A DNA stretch of 64,000 nt from Carposina sasakii (taxonomy: Eukaryota; Arthropoda; Insecta; Lepidoptera; Carposinidae): assembly GCA_014607495.2 (NCBI GenBank), contig CP053172.1:5036888-5100887 (forward strand). The letters run 5' to 3'. Numbering within the stretch: position 1 is the stretch's first letter; every line of letters starts with the position of its first letter. Positions 1-9,505 of this stretch are shown one piece after another. Below the pieces are notes generated by a model, which saw only the letters and a list, made by a program, of their open reading frames with translations, was not told the DNA's origin and searched no databases. The position numbers and the translations under genes are program-made.

Positions 1-289
1 ACTTCATACTGTGAAGCTAATAAACTCAACGGTCTGAGCTTGAACAAGTTTCTGTTAAATTCTGTTAATCCAATTCTAGTAACCTAAAACATCAGGTATG
101 AGAGTAGGAGGTAATATAATAGGTTTATGTTTTCCTGTGGTCTTATGTTAACATTTCAACAAATATGCATGACTAGCAACATTCGTTCTACACCAGTTGT
201 AGGCAGAATACTATTTGTCATTATTCCCAAAGAAGAAATCTTACAAAGACATATAAATCGTGGCCATTTGATTGGTGCCGTAATTGCAG

Positions 290-1714
290 GTGCCGTTGGA
301 CCCAGGATTGCCAACTAGTGTCTGTTCCACCTGCTCATCATCAGCAGTGAGTGCAGCCGACTTCCAAAGCTTCTGCCAGGATGCGGTCACTCGGTGGAAC
401 ACAACCGTGCAATTACTTCAACAATTACCATCACATGACCACAGTCATAGTCCAATTTATGCAGTATTAAATAACAACGAACTATCCATCGTTAATTATA
501 CTCAAGAAGAACATAAACCGTCTAAGTGTCTTGTTCCAAGGAGGTCACATGCCTCAGAACATCAGAGATTTAAATATAATAAACGGAAAAAACTTCTTTG
601 TCAATGTCCTGATTGTGGAAAGAGGTTTCTATATGCTTACCAGTTATATTTGCACCTTAGGAGTTCAATGAACAACTCAAGGGCTTGTTACATTTGTGCA
701 GAAATAATGACTAGAGATGGTTTGATAACACATCTGCGAGAACTGCACAGATCACAGCCCCATGCTTGCAAAAAATGCCCTGCCATGTTTAATTCTCTGA
801 AGCAATATTTGAGGCATTGCCGTAATGCTCATATTCAAGGGAAATGTGTTTGCGGTGATTGTGGACTTAGTTTCAAGTCCTTGTATGCCTACAATGCACA
901 TCAGTCTGTGCACTCTAAGAAGGTATGCCCTAGCTGTGATAAGGTTTTTGTTAACCGAAAATGCTATTTCTACCATACTAGGTTATGTTGTAAATTGGAT
1001 AAAAATAGAGAAGACACTCTACGTACAAAGCACAAAATATCTATTATGGTTATGAATGAGAAGAGTGAGCAAAAAGTCAGGGTAGGATTAAGAGGTAGCG
1101 TTGATTTGCCAGTCATATGCGACTATTGTAACAAGAGATATGCTCAAAAGAAGTCTTTAGTTTCGCATATACAAATTGTTCACACTAAAGAGACTCACAG
1201 GCCTTGTGAGCATTGCGGAAAGCAGTTTGCCGCAGCTCATATGCCAGTCCATTTGAAAGTGCATGAGCAAAAAGCTATATACACCTGTGAACATTGCGGT
1301 CTAAGCTTAAAAACTAAATTAGGATATGCACAACATATAAGATTGCATACGGGTGAGAGACCATACCCATGTCAGTACTGTGATGAATCATTTACAGCCT
1401 CCTCCAGACGGTCTGAGCATGTTAAAAGCGTACATAAGCCTGAAAATATGCTGAAACAAGAATGTACTATTTGCACTGCCAAATTCCATAGGCCCTCTCA
1501 GCTTAAGAGGCATTTAGAGGTTCACAAACATATGGAAGATGACTATTTGCTGCATTTTGAATGTGCTGTCTGCAGCATTAGATTTAAAAGCTACCGCTCA
1601 CTGTTGTCACACAGCAAGAGGACTCATGAAGGAAAGGAAGCATCTACTTGTATAAACTCAGGGTTTTTTAAAAAGGTGTATGGAAAACCTACTAAAGATG
1701 GTACTATTGTTTAA
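290..1714 (+). CDS. ZAD C2H2 zinc-finger protein, terminal exon 1 of + strand cluster
   Basis: Probable DNA-binding transcription factor, nuclear. Translation runs in phase 0 from an acceptor AG at 288-289, preceded by TAATTGCAG. The exon opens with 11 residues and then the CxxC of the second half of a ZAD (VCSTCSSS, then ADFQSFCQDAV), so the first CxxC must come from an upstream exon not in the window. A basic linker follows, then about 11 C2H2-type fingers. The first lacks its fourth ligand, and the fifth is C2HC (CPSCDKVFVNRKCYFYHTRLC region). One linker is a canonical HTGERPY. The stop is TAA at 1712-1714. Codon use is AT-rich, unlike the fourth exon of the cluster. The 1-289 stretch holds no recognisable exon and is probably intron. 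An in-frame ATG start is not available near the ZAD half, which favours a spliced exon over a free-standing gene. Confidence 0.85.
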   Translation: MPLDPGLPTSVCSTCSSSAVSAADFQSFCQDAVTRWNTTVQLLQQLPSHDHSHSPIYAVLNNNELSIVNYTQEEHKPSKCLVPRRSHASEHQRFKYNKRKKLLCQCPDCGKRFLYAYQLYLHLRSSMNNSRACYICAEIMTRDGLITHLRELHRSQPHACKKCPAMFNSLKQYLRHCRNAHIQGKCVCGDCGLSFKSLYAYNAHQSVHSKKVCPSCDKVFVNRKCYFYHTRLCCKLDKNREDTLRTKHKISIMVMNEKSEQKVRVGLRGSVDLPVICDYCNKRYAQKKSLVSHIQIVHTKETHRPCEHCGKQFAAAHMPVHLKVHEQKAIYTCEHCGLSLKTKLGYAQHIRLHTGERPYPCQYCDESFTASSRRSEHVKSVHKPENMLKQECTICTAKFHRPSQLKRHLEVHKHMEDDYLLHFECAVCSIRFKSYRSLLSHSKRTHEGKEASTCINSGFFKKVYGKPTKDGTIV

Positions 1715-1854
1715 CATTTGTTCGCCATTTTTAGGCAGAACATAGTGATTCATATTATTATGCCCATGTAACATCTACATCAATGATAGGTCTTCGCTCC
1801 GTGAATCATTATTCTGAGATCTACATTATGTATATACCTATGTTTACAAATAAA

Positions 1855-2100
1855 GACAGCCGATTGGTCTAGTAGGTAGTGACCCTGTCTGCAACGGCAT
1901 AGGTCCTGGGTTCGAATCCCGGTAGGTGCAAACATTGATGTGATGAATATCAATGTTTGTTTCCGAGTCATGGATGTTCTATACTTATCTATGTATTTAT
2001 ATACCGTTGCTTAGTACCCACGACACAAGACTTTAGGGATCTTAGTGTGGGACTAGGTTAATATGTTGTGTACTGTGTGAATATAAAAAAAAGAAACTTT
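1855..2100 (+). repeat. tRNA-derived SINE, copy 1
   Basis: A tRNA-like head carries an A-box-like stretch near 1865 and a B box GGTTCGAATCC at 1909-1919. A short hairpin around AACATTGATGTG follows, then a non-tRNA body and an A-rich tail near 2086-2100. A second copy with the same order lies at 9,834-10,075. It is not a functional tRNA: no acceptor stem pairs up and the anticodon arm is absent. Confidence 0.75.
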
Positions 2101-2954
2101 GAACTTTGAAATATTAAGTGGAGGTGTATTAATAATAGTTGTTGGTCAAAAAAATCAGTTAAAAATAACTCAGTTTTATATTGATCTAGGGTTGCCAACT
2201 TTAAGAGATTTAGTCATAGCCATTTGTTGACTATTATTAAAAAGTTTTTATAGGACTTGTACTAATAGAGGTACAGTACCTAGTATACCTATATTGTATA
2301 AAAAAGAGTATTTTAGCACACTCTATTAGTGTTATATATTATGTAGGATGCCTTCGTGATGTACCTGGTTAGGTATTTAGTTCTTATCTATAACCATGAA
2401 CGTAAAAAGCTACAACCCCGTTTTTTCTTAAGATAGAAATTTGAGTTTCAAAGAAGCATTGCTTGTAAACATTAGCACACTCGTACTTGTAAGATATGAG
2501 TGAAGTTTGACGTTTTTCCAATATTGTCGTATCCTACTAAAAAGTTCCGTTTTGTGTTTGCGAAATCAGCCTCTTTAGGTTTTTTTTAGTGCAAACTTTA
2601 TGAGTAGGTACTATTGAATTGAGTAGCAATTTCTTTAGGAACTATTCATGACAGTAATACACAAAACTGTGCCTAATAAAAAACCTGATTTCGTTCTTTC
2701 GGATTCTTTCTATTTCTAAATATGAGGTATAAGTTAGGTCTAAGTATTGAATGTAAATAACACTTAGATTGTTATAGTTATCATGTATAATAAAAATATT
2801 CCAGTTTTATTATGTGATTTTGTTTTTCATACTATCATGCACTTTGAGAACAATAATAAACAAAATCCTGAGTAAAACAACCTATTTGTAGGTAGCTACA
2901 TCAATTTTCGTCACGATTGTTTAGTCGTTCTTGAATGTACATACTTATAGCTAT
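2101..2954. other. Non-coding spacer or 3' UTR/intron
   Basis: AT-rich sequence without a credible exon between terminal exons 1 and 2 of the ZAD cluster. It contains several AATAAA-like hexamers (for example around 2,790 and 2,857) that could serve the upstream exon. No first-half ZAD exon (CxxC preceded by an ATG and followed by a donor) was found here on the + strand. Confidence 0.4.
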
Positions 2955-3069
2955 TTATAAAATTATTAATAAAGAAAATGGAAAAAAATCTTCACCCGAG
3001 TGGGAATCGAACCCACGGCCACTGCAAACCGTGCCATTTCTTCCATTTTCTTTATTAATAATTTTATAA
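2955..3069 (-). repeat. Foldback repeat enclosing a tRNA 3'-half-like sequence
   Basis: Perfect 29-base inverted arms (2955-2983 and 3041-3069) flank 57 bases. Read on the - strand these carry GTGGGTTCGATTCCCACTCG, a T-arm/B-box signature like the 3' half of a tRNA or the head of a tRNA-derived SINE. The arms are AT-rich. Whether this is a SINE fragment caught in a hairpin or a processed foldback is not decidable from one copy. Confidence 0.6.
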
Positions 3070-3289
3070 TATATAATATCTTGACTAAGATAAATTTATA
3101 AAAACACTTCTCCATTAATATAATCCGTTATAGCTATTTATAAACAGGATGCCTATGTGTGATGTATCTTAAGAGAAAAATATCTTTGTACAGTTTCAGA
3201 AACTTAACTCCTCATGGTTTCCCTAACTATAATTCCGTCAACTTCCGTCCAAGTGCACTAAGCTATTATCGAAAGAACCATTGTTTTAG

Positions 3290-4363
3290 GTGGAGGCAAC
3301 GGAAATGCTGCCCAAATCCGTGTGCGCAGTCTGTTATAACGATGCCTCTGCCGCGTACAAGTTTTTAAAACTTGCGAAGCAGTCCAACAACACTTGGCAA
3401 CGGATCGCCGACTGTCTAGGACGAGTTGAGAGCAAAACCAGCACATACGTGCTTATAACCGATGATGACGTCACAACATTTACTGCCAAGAGTTTTAGAT
3501 CTCAGCCGCGCTTTGGTTCTAAAGAGGTTTTAAAGGACTTTAAAGCTAAACTGAGGATGCAACGGCATTATAAGAGTAGTATCTCTACTAATGTATGTCC
3601 GGAGTGTGATCAGCGGTTTTGTACGTCTAATGATTTCCGGAGACATTTAAAAAGTACCGCAGTAAGACAATGTACAGAATGCAAGGCTTTGGTGCCAGCT
3701 TTAGAACTAGGGAAACACTTGAAAAGGCATGGCGTTGTAGTTATATCCTGCATTGTTTGCAGCGAGGTCTTTAACGATAGAAAAGCGTTGAACGCCCACA
3801 CGGACCGCTTTCATAGCAAAGGACGCGCGTGTCATATTTGTAGGCGTAGTTTTCCTACTAGATCTCACTTGGAGAGACATTTGCGTTTACATGTGCTATA
3901 CCAGTGCCCTGGCTGCAGCAGAAAGTTTACTAATACAGCATGCTGTAGATATCACAGAACGCTCTGTAAACCGCACTTTCTGCCATTATTTATATGTGAT
4001 TACTGTTCTAAACAATTTGCCAGCAAAGAGGCTATTAAAAATCATATAACACTACGACACACCAAAACTGATTTCCTTTGCGAAATATGCGACAAGTATT
4101 TTATTAGTAAATGCCATTTGAACGATCATATCGCGTCACACTATCCTAAGGCGAAGAGGCATGTGTGCCATCTGTGTGGAAAAGAGTACAGCACCTCGCG
4201 AGGATATCGAAAGCATATGAAAAAACACGAGGACGCTTCCAGCGACGAATTCACCGTAGAAAGCCAGGTTAATGAAGTGGAAATATTTGAATGTAAACCT
4301 GAACATAACACCGACAAATCTAGTAGTCAGAATATGCATATAGTCATTTATCCGATAAGCTGA
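3290..4363 (+). CDS. ZAD C2H2 zinc-finger protein, terminal exon 2 of + strand cluster
   Basis: The phase-0 exon starts right after TTGTTTTAG (acceptor AG 3288-3289). The second ZAD cysteine pair (SVCAVCYNDA) lies 12 codons in, exactly as in exon 1. Eight finger units follow, including the same degenerate first finger and the C2HC fifth finger (CPGCSRKFTNTACCRYHRTLC region). Compared with its three paralogues it stops after the finger CHLCGKEYSTSRGYRKH and lacks the two or three C-terminal fingers that carry the HTGEKPY linker. An acidic tail replaces them (stop TGA 4361-4363). An ATTAAA hexamer at 4381-4386 could be its poly(A) signal. The next exon begins only 174 bp downstream, too close for a separate promoter and first exon. 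Likely a nuclear DNA-binding protein isoform. Confidence 0.82.
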   Translation: MEATEMLPKSVCAVCYNDASAAYKFLKLAKQSNNTWQRIADCLGRVESKTSTYVLITDDDVTTFTAKSFRSQPRFGSKEVLKDFKAKLRMQRHYKSSISTNVCPECDQRFCTSNDFRRHLKSTAVRQCTECKALVPALELGKHLKRHGVVVISCIVCSEVFNDRKALNAHTDRFHSKGRACHICRRSFPTRSHLERHLRLHVLYQCPGCSRKFTNTACCRYHRTLCKPHFLPLFICDYCSKQFASKEAIKNHITLRHTKTDFLCEICDKYFISKCHLNDHIASHYPKAKRHVCHLCGKEYSTSRGYRKHMKKHEDASSDEFTVESQVNEVEIFECKPEHNTDKSSSQNMHIVIYPIS

Positions 4364-4537
4364 CCTGTTTCGGCTTGTTTATTAAAAGAAATCACCCGTC
4401 ACTAACCCAAGTTATTAAGATATCTAATCAAAATCGTCTGTAAATCTAAAGATTCGTTGATAACACGCTTTCTAGACTTCCCTTGCCCACACCCAGAAGT
4501 ACGAGAAGGGACGGACTGATTGATGACGTGGTTTCAG

Positions 4538-5761
4538 ATGGAGGAGGGCTTGCCAGCGCTGGCTTGCATGCGCTGCTACTCGGACGCCCTCGTCGTGTTC
4601 AGGTTCCGTCAACTCTGCCAGGAGTCGCTCGGGCACTGGGCGCACGCCATGTCCACTCTAGCAGACATCCTCGAACCCTCAGAGCACGACAGGGCGTATT
4701 ACCTGTTCTACAGCCTCGAAGGAAACACGCTTGTCCGAGATCAACGAGAAAGAGTCGTTAACAAGGCTCAGTTGGTACGGAGACTGAACACGTCCACCGA
4801 GAAATCAAGCTTGCCAGTAACGCCCAGAGTGAAGCGCCGTAAACGTAAAAAAGTTCCACTGGCAAGGACTAGATGTCGCTGTCCGGATTGCAGGAAGCAG
4901 TTTGATAGTGTGCGCGAGTTGAAGGCGCATTTGAACAGTAAGGCACGGCAGGCTTGTACGGTCTGCTGCAAAGTCCTCGACAGTAAAAAACTGATCGAAC
5001 ACTTGAAGAGCGATCACAGTTTGACGCCAGTTCACTGCCAACTCTGTTATGAGATATTTGAGGATGTACGCGAGTGTACTGTGCACATGGATTTAGTTCA
5101 CTTGGAAAATAGTCACGCTTGTATAATCTGCGGCGAAGTGTTTGACAGCGAGGTAGCCCTCACCGCTCATGTGGAATCGCACGGGCAGCAGTTCATCTGC
5201 GATTCGTGCGGAAAGTCGTTTGCGAACCGAAACTGCAGTCGATTCCATCAGACGCGATGCAGAAAAACCGTACCAACAAACGAGGGCTACATCTGTGATT
5301 ACTGTCACCACAAGTACAATCGTAAGTCGTCGCTAAAAGCACATATTGTGCAGAAGCATTTAAAAGTGCTCCCATACGTGTGCAAAACTTGCGGGAAGCG
5401 CGCATCGACATTACCGCATCTGCGCGTGCATGAGGCCACACACTCGCAGTTTAGAGAGATATTTACGTGCCACTGTGGATCTAGGTTCCGTTCTGAGCTC
5501 GGCTACAGCTTGCACCAGCGGATACATACAGGGGAGAAGCCGTACGCTTGTGAGGTATGCGGCGATAGGTTTCTCTCCTCGTCCCGCCGCGCCGATCACG
5601 TCAAACGTCGACATCGGGGACAGCATGAAATGCCCCACGGCTGTGAGTTGTGCCCGTCGCGGTTCATCAGACCGTTTGAGCTGAAGAAACACTACAAGAT
5701 TGTACACTCCAAGGTTGTTGAGGTGATGCCGGTGAGGAGTCAATTCCGGCCGCAGATTTGA
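4538..5761 (+). CDS. ZAD C2H2 zinc-finger protein, terminal exon 3 of + strand cluster
   Basis: The exon follows an acceptor at GTGGTTTCAG (AG 4536-4537), in phase 0, and opens MEEGLPALACMRC, the GLP-to-CxxC segment of a ZAD. Ten finger units follow: degenerate finger 1, C2HC finger 5 (CDSCGKSFANRNCSRFHQTRC region), an eighth finger with only one residue between its first two cysteines (TCHCGSRF), then HTGEKPYACEVC, a SSSRR-bearing finger and a last finger. The stop is TGA 5759-5761 and a possible poly(A) signal ATTAAA lies at 5912-5917. The ATG at 4538 is the first base of the exon, so translation could in theory start there, but that would give half a ZAD. Splicing to an upstream ZAD exon is preferred. 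Confidence 0.83.
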   Translation: MEEGLPALACMRCYSDALVVFRFRQLCQESLGHWAHAMSTLADILEPSEHDRAYYLFYSLEGNTLVRDQRERVVNKAQLVRRLNTSTEKSSLPVTPRVKRRKRKKVPLARTRCRCPDCRKQFDSVRELKAHLNSKARQACTVCCKVLDSKKLIEHLKSDHSLTPVHCQLCYEIFEDVRECTVHMDLVHLENSHACIICGEVFDSEVALTAHVESHGQQFICDSCGKSFANRNCSRFHQTRCRKTVPTNEGYICDYCHHKYNRKSSLKAHIVQKHLKVLPYVCKTCGKRASTLPHLRVHEATHSQFREIFTCHCGSRFRSELGYSLHQRIHTGEKPYACEVCGDRFLSSSRRADHVKRRHRGQHEMPHGCELCPSRFIRPFELKKHYKIVHSKVVEVMPVRSQFRPQI

Positions 5762-6941
5762 AGGTTGTTATTGTATTCTATACTTATTTATATATACCTA
5801 TATACTTATCTGTAACCATCACGTCAAATAACGTGTCACGTTTAATATATTTTTTTAAATCTATGTTATAATCCAACATCAAACCATCTCATACCTATGA
5901 AAATTGCATTTTATTAAAATGTTTACGTTTAAACTTCGAAATGACATATTTTAACCAGCACCAGCTTTTTTATTTTAACTAGCATGCCGTCCGCGACTCA
6001 CGTATGTCGCGCTTTTTGTGGCGCCTAAATGAAAAATTCGCGACAAAATGACGTTTCACACTTCAAGCTGACATGATATAATGCGCGCGAAATATAACCC
6101 GCGGTTGCGAGCATGGCGTTTAAATTCACGCGGGTCTTATCGCTAATTTTGACGTTTCGTGTGACTGTATAATGTATATCAATTAAATTACCGATTCAGT
6201 GTTGAACAAAATAAAGTTCATTTTACTTTCGCAATGGTAGCACCATTTCCACGAGTTGTCCAAAAGACGCGTCGCGCGCGGGTTCCGAATCTCTGTCATT
6301 GCCATGCTCGAATTTTGTGACTGGAAACACGCGAGAGATTGATAAAAAAACCCGCGTCGCGTTTTTGCCATGCTACCGGTGCTACAGGGCTATCACGCAA
6401 ATTGAAGGAAAGCGTCCTCCTGCGCCCGCGCACTACACAAATGGCCAATTTCTATACGAGAGATCAAAAAGAATCTTGTATTTTTAATTCCTAATTTGAA
6501 ATTTTGTATGAAAATAATTGAAAATTTTAGATTAAATTTAAGATATAAAATATACAAAAAATCTCTTAAGATCAGGTATAGAAATTGGCTGTTAAAAGTT
6601 TTACTATCGCATTGATTCGGCTTTGCAACTGCAAGTAACGTAATAGCCCTGAAGATCTGAGTGCTCATACGTAGCATTAAAACATTTATAAAGCCTATGA
6701 TTAAAAACAACGGATCCAATTGCTGAACAAGTATTGTGTGGATCACTATAGTAGACATGAGGCTTCATAACTAGAGTGCGTTTCACCAAATAGTTCTTTT
6801 GAATGATGGCGCTAGTTACTGTGTGTATGACTACATTATCTGTGTATGTTAGTTCCGAAACAGGCATACGAGTTATTCTTGTCTCACATACTGAAAAGTA
6901 TAATCTTAAATACTATAGATTCTTTTGTCTATTGGTTCCAG
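5762..6941. other. Non-coding spacer between terminal exons 3 and 4
   Basis: About 1.2 kb without a convincing exon. 5,990-6,400 is locally richer in CG dinucleotides (several cgcg blocks) than its surroundings. No first-half ZAD motif is visible on either strand. Confidence 0.4.
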
Positions 6942-8186
6942 ATGAACGTCGAAGGCCTGTGTCCGCCGTCAGTGTGTCGTTCGTGCACCGAATCGGTGGT
7001 GCTCGCGAACGAATTCCGGCAACTAGTGTCTCGTTCTGCGTCGCTGTGGGCCGGAGCCACCGCGGCGTTTACCGCCTTACCGGAGGAGTCCGCGCGCGCC
7101 GTCCACTCCGCCTGCGCGGTGTTCGACCCCACACTCGATACTTTGCAGGTCGTGGCTGACGTCGGCACCTCGCCCAGACAGGTCGTACGCACTCTAAGAG
7201 AGCGCACCCGCAACAACGTCATCCCGAAGCGGCAGAAACACACCCGCGTCGGCCCCTCCTGCCGCTGCCCGGATTGCGACAAAGAGTTCCTCAGCCCGTA
7301 CTACTTAAACGTCCATTTGCGTAATAGTAACCAGAAGGAGGCGTGTTACATGTGCGGTGAAGTGATAATCCGCGGCCGGCCGCTTATGGAGCATTTGCAG
7401 GCGATCCATGGGGAAAAGGCGATTCTGTGCGAGGAGTGTCCGCTAGTGTTTACCAATCCGGAGCTGTTTGCGCGCCACGTGAAGGCGACGCATCGGGCGG
7501 GTGCGCGCTGCTGCCGCGAGTGTGGTCGAGCGTTCCCGCGCCGCGCGTCGTACGAGCTGCACGCGCAAATGCACGTGGTGCGCACGTGCCGGGCGTGCGA
7601 ACGCCAGTTTGCCAACCGCGCCTGTTACCGCGAGCACCGAGCGCGCTGCGAGCCGGACGCCAAGCCCCCCGCGTCCAGCATGCCTCGCAGCCGGCGCTCC
7701 AACAACCGCGACCCGGCCACATACATCTGCGACTTCTGCCAGAAGACCTACCATTCCCGGCCGCAGCTAAAGAACCACATAAAGTGGATCCACATGGACG
7801 TGCGCCCGCATCAGTGCCAGTGGTGTTCCAAACGGTTCTATACGCCGACGCGGTTGGCGGAGCACACGGTGGTGCACACTCGCGAGCGGAGGTTCGGTTG
7901 CGATTTGTGCGGGGCGCGTCTAGTGTCGCGGATGGCCGCGGTGTATCACCGGAGACGGCATACGGGCGAGAAGCCGCACAAGTGCGAGACTTGTGGCGAG
8001 CGGTTCATCTCGCACTCGCGCAAGGTCGAGCACGCCAAGCGCAGGCACAACGTGGGCCCCAAGGTTCCGTGTCTCCAGTGCAGTGCCACCTTCGCTCGCC
8101 GATTCGACCTGCGGAAACATATGGAACGCGCGCATACGGATAAAGGGCCGAAAGTGGGTAGAGACTACACGCCCGTGGAGGCCTAG
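6942..8186 (+). CDS. ZAD C2H2 zinc-finger protein, terminal exon 4 of + strand cluster
   Basis: The exon begins after ATTGGTTCCAG (AG 6940-6941) in phase 0 with MNVEGLCPPSVCRSCTES, the second ZAD half, its cysteine again at codon 12. Ten finger units follow in the same order as exon 3: degenerate finger 1 (CPDCDKEF), C2HC finger 5 (CRACERQFANRACYREHRARC region), a GY-type position replaced by MAAVY in finger 8, HTGEKPHKCETC, a HSRKVEH finger and a last CLQCSATF finger. The stop is TAG 8184-8186. Its third codon positions are strikingly G+C-rich, whereas exon 1 of the same cluster is AT-rich. Probably a nuclear DNA-binding isoform. Several long frames in other phases here are by-products of the GC-rich composition. 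Confidence 0.85.
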   Translation: MNVEGLCPPSVCRSCTESVVLANEFRQLVSRSASLWAGATAAFTALPEESARAVHSACAVFDPTLDTLQVVADVGTSPRQVVRTLRERTRNNVIPKRQKHTRVGPSCRCPDCDKEFLSPYYLNVHLRNSNQKEACYMCGEVIIRGRPLMEHLQAIHGEKAILCEECPLVFTNPELFARHVKATHRAGARCCRECGRAFPRRASYELHAQMHVVRTCRACERQFANRACYREHRARCEPDAKPPASSMPRSRRSNNRDPATYICDFCQKTYHSRPQLKNHIKWIHMDVRPHQCQWCSKRFYTPTRLAEHTVVHTRERRFGCDLCGARLVSRMAAVYHRRRHTGEKPHKCETCGERFISHSRKVEHAKRRHNVGPKVPCLQCSATFARRFDLRKHMERAHTDKGPKVGRDYTPVEA

Positions 8187-8914
8187 GGACCCAAGCCGGG
8201 GCGAATGGAAGCCCTTGGAAATGTTGGACGTGCTTTTCGTTCTTGGCGAAAATGATGTTCTTTGACGGCGGTATAAAACTAACCCGTATGGTATTGACTA
8301 CATACCTGCTGTGTCTCTAATTATTGGATAGATAAAAGCACAATGCAAGAAGGAAATCTAATTTCTACTACAAGGCGACCACTAGTTGTAATATTTCACT
8401 CTGATAGCTGAAGTTCTAGAGTGTATTTCCTTTGTACGATGATGCTAGTTCCTCAGTATGACTATACATTGTGACTGTATCTGTTCACTGAAACATACAT
8501 ATTCACATGAATGTGGTTATTAGAACTGCAGGTTCACAAAGAAGATACAGCCACGTTTAAGATGGGTCAGATATTAATATCTGTGACAGGTTTCCAGCTC
8601 ATTACCTGAGGAGGAAATGCCCCTGAGTTAGTCGACTTTACGACATGCCCGGAAGGAGATGCAGCTGATGTATTCTAGTGAAGCCTTGCACACACTTAAC
8701 GTAGACTTGAATATCTTTCCCTCTCGTGTCTTAGTGTAAATAGCTAAGACAGAAAGGGACAAATGAAGTATATTTTAAGTTTATGTTTAAATGTGGCGGT
8801 CAGATTTCAATACGTTAACGGGAGTTTCTCTATGAAACGGAACCTACCCACTTTTGGTGGTTACTCTGTAAAGGGCTAAGCCTTGACTGTATAATTTTAG
8901 TGCCATGCCGTTAT
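8187..8914. other. 3' UTR or intergenic, nothing recognised
   Basis: No coding potential and no repeat recognised within the window. A C-rich run and the start of an inverted-repeat element follow at 8,915. Confidence 0.35.
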
Positions 8915-9488
8915 GGCGCCATTCATTTATTATGTAAGACTATCTTCGCTAGTTTTTAACCCCCCTCCCCCCTATTATAAGAATAACCCGACCCATTTGT
9001 TAGAAAAATAAGACATGATCTAGCCACTCCTCTTTTTTTTTTTAGTTTATCCCGAAGGAAAGGCAAGGGGAACTAAGCCCATACAGCCTAATCATTGTTT
9101 AGTAAAATGTATTCTGAATTTATGATGAATGACAATGATGATGAGTGGAAACGTCGGAAAAATCCTCAAGAACGAGTTTAAAATTAGTAAAAATCAAAAA
9201 TAATTGCAGGAACAACTTACATGAGCCCATGAAGAGATCGTATTCCGACTAAAGTTTTACTCAGCTTACCTGCATATAAAACCATGCACACGCACTAGAT
9301 TCACATAACAAGTAAACAAAATATTACTTATCTACCAAAAAACATCACTTTACGGACACATGCAAGCCATTTACAAATAATTTTTTATTTTCACAAGAAT
9401 ATTACACCCGCTCCCTTCCAGCTTTTCCCGCCGAATCTAGCCACTCCTCCCTAATAATAATAGTCTTACGTAATAAATGAATGGCGCC
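8915..9488. mobile_element. MITE-like element with 29-30 bp terminal inverted repeats
   Basis: The ends start GGCGCCATTCATTTATTA at 8915 and end with its reverse complement at 9488, with one mismatch over about 29 bases. The inside holds no transposase. It contains a stretch (9,041-9,205) repeated at 47,470-47,625, and a stretch (about 9,210-9,437) repeated as both arms of the foldback at 55,282-55,760. No clear target duplication was seen. It is non-autonomous; the superfamily is unknown. Confidence 0.65.
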
Positions 9489-9505
9489 TGCTGTATGCAC
9501 GGTCT

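Noticed and set aside
1860..1930. Possible tRNA gene (A and B boxes)
   Set aside because: Only promoter-box similarity; no cloverleaf closes, and the same extended sequence recurs at 9,834, so it is a SINE.
5990..6400. CG-rich block as a CpG-island promoter for a first ZAD exon
   Set aside because: No ATG exon with CxxC and donor found there; insect promoters are not reliably marked by CpG.
7427..8143. 238-codon frame overlapping terminal exon 4
   Set aside because: Shadow frame in GC-rich finger DNA; arginine/alanine-rich translation without domain, while the other frame has perfect fingers.
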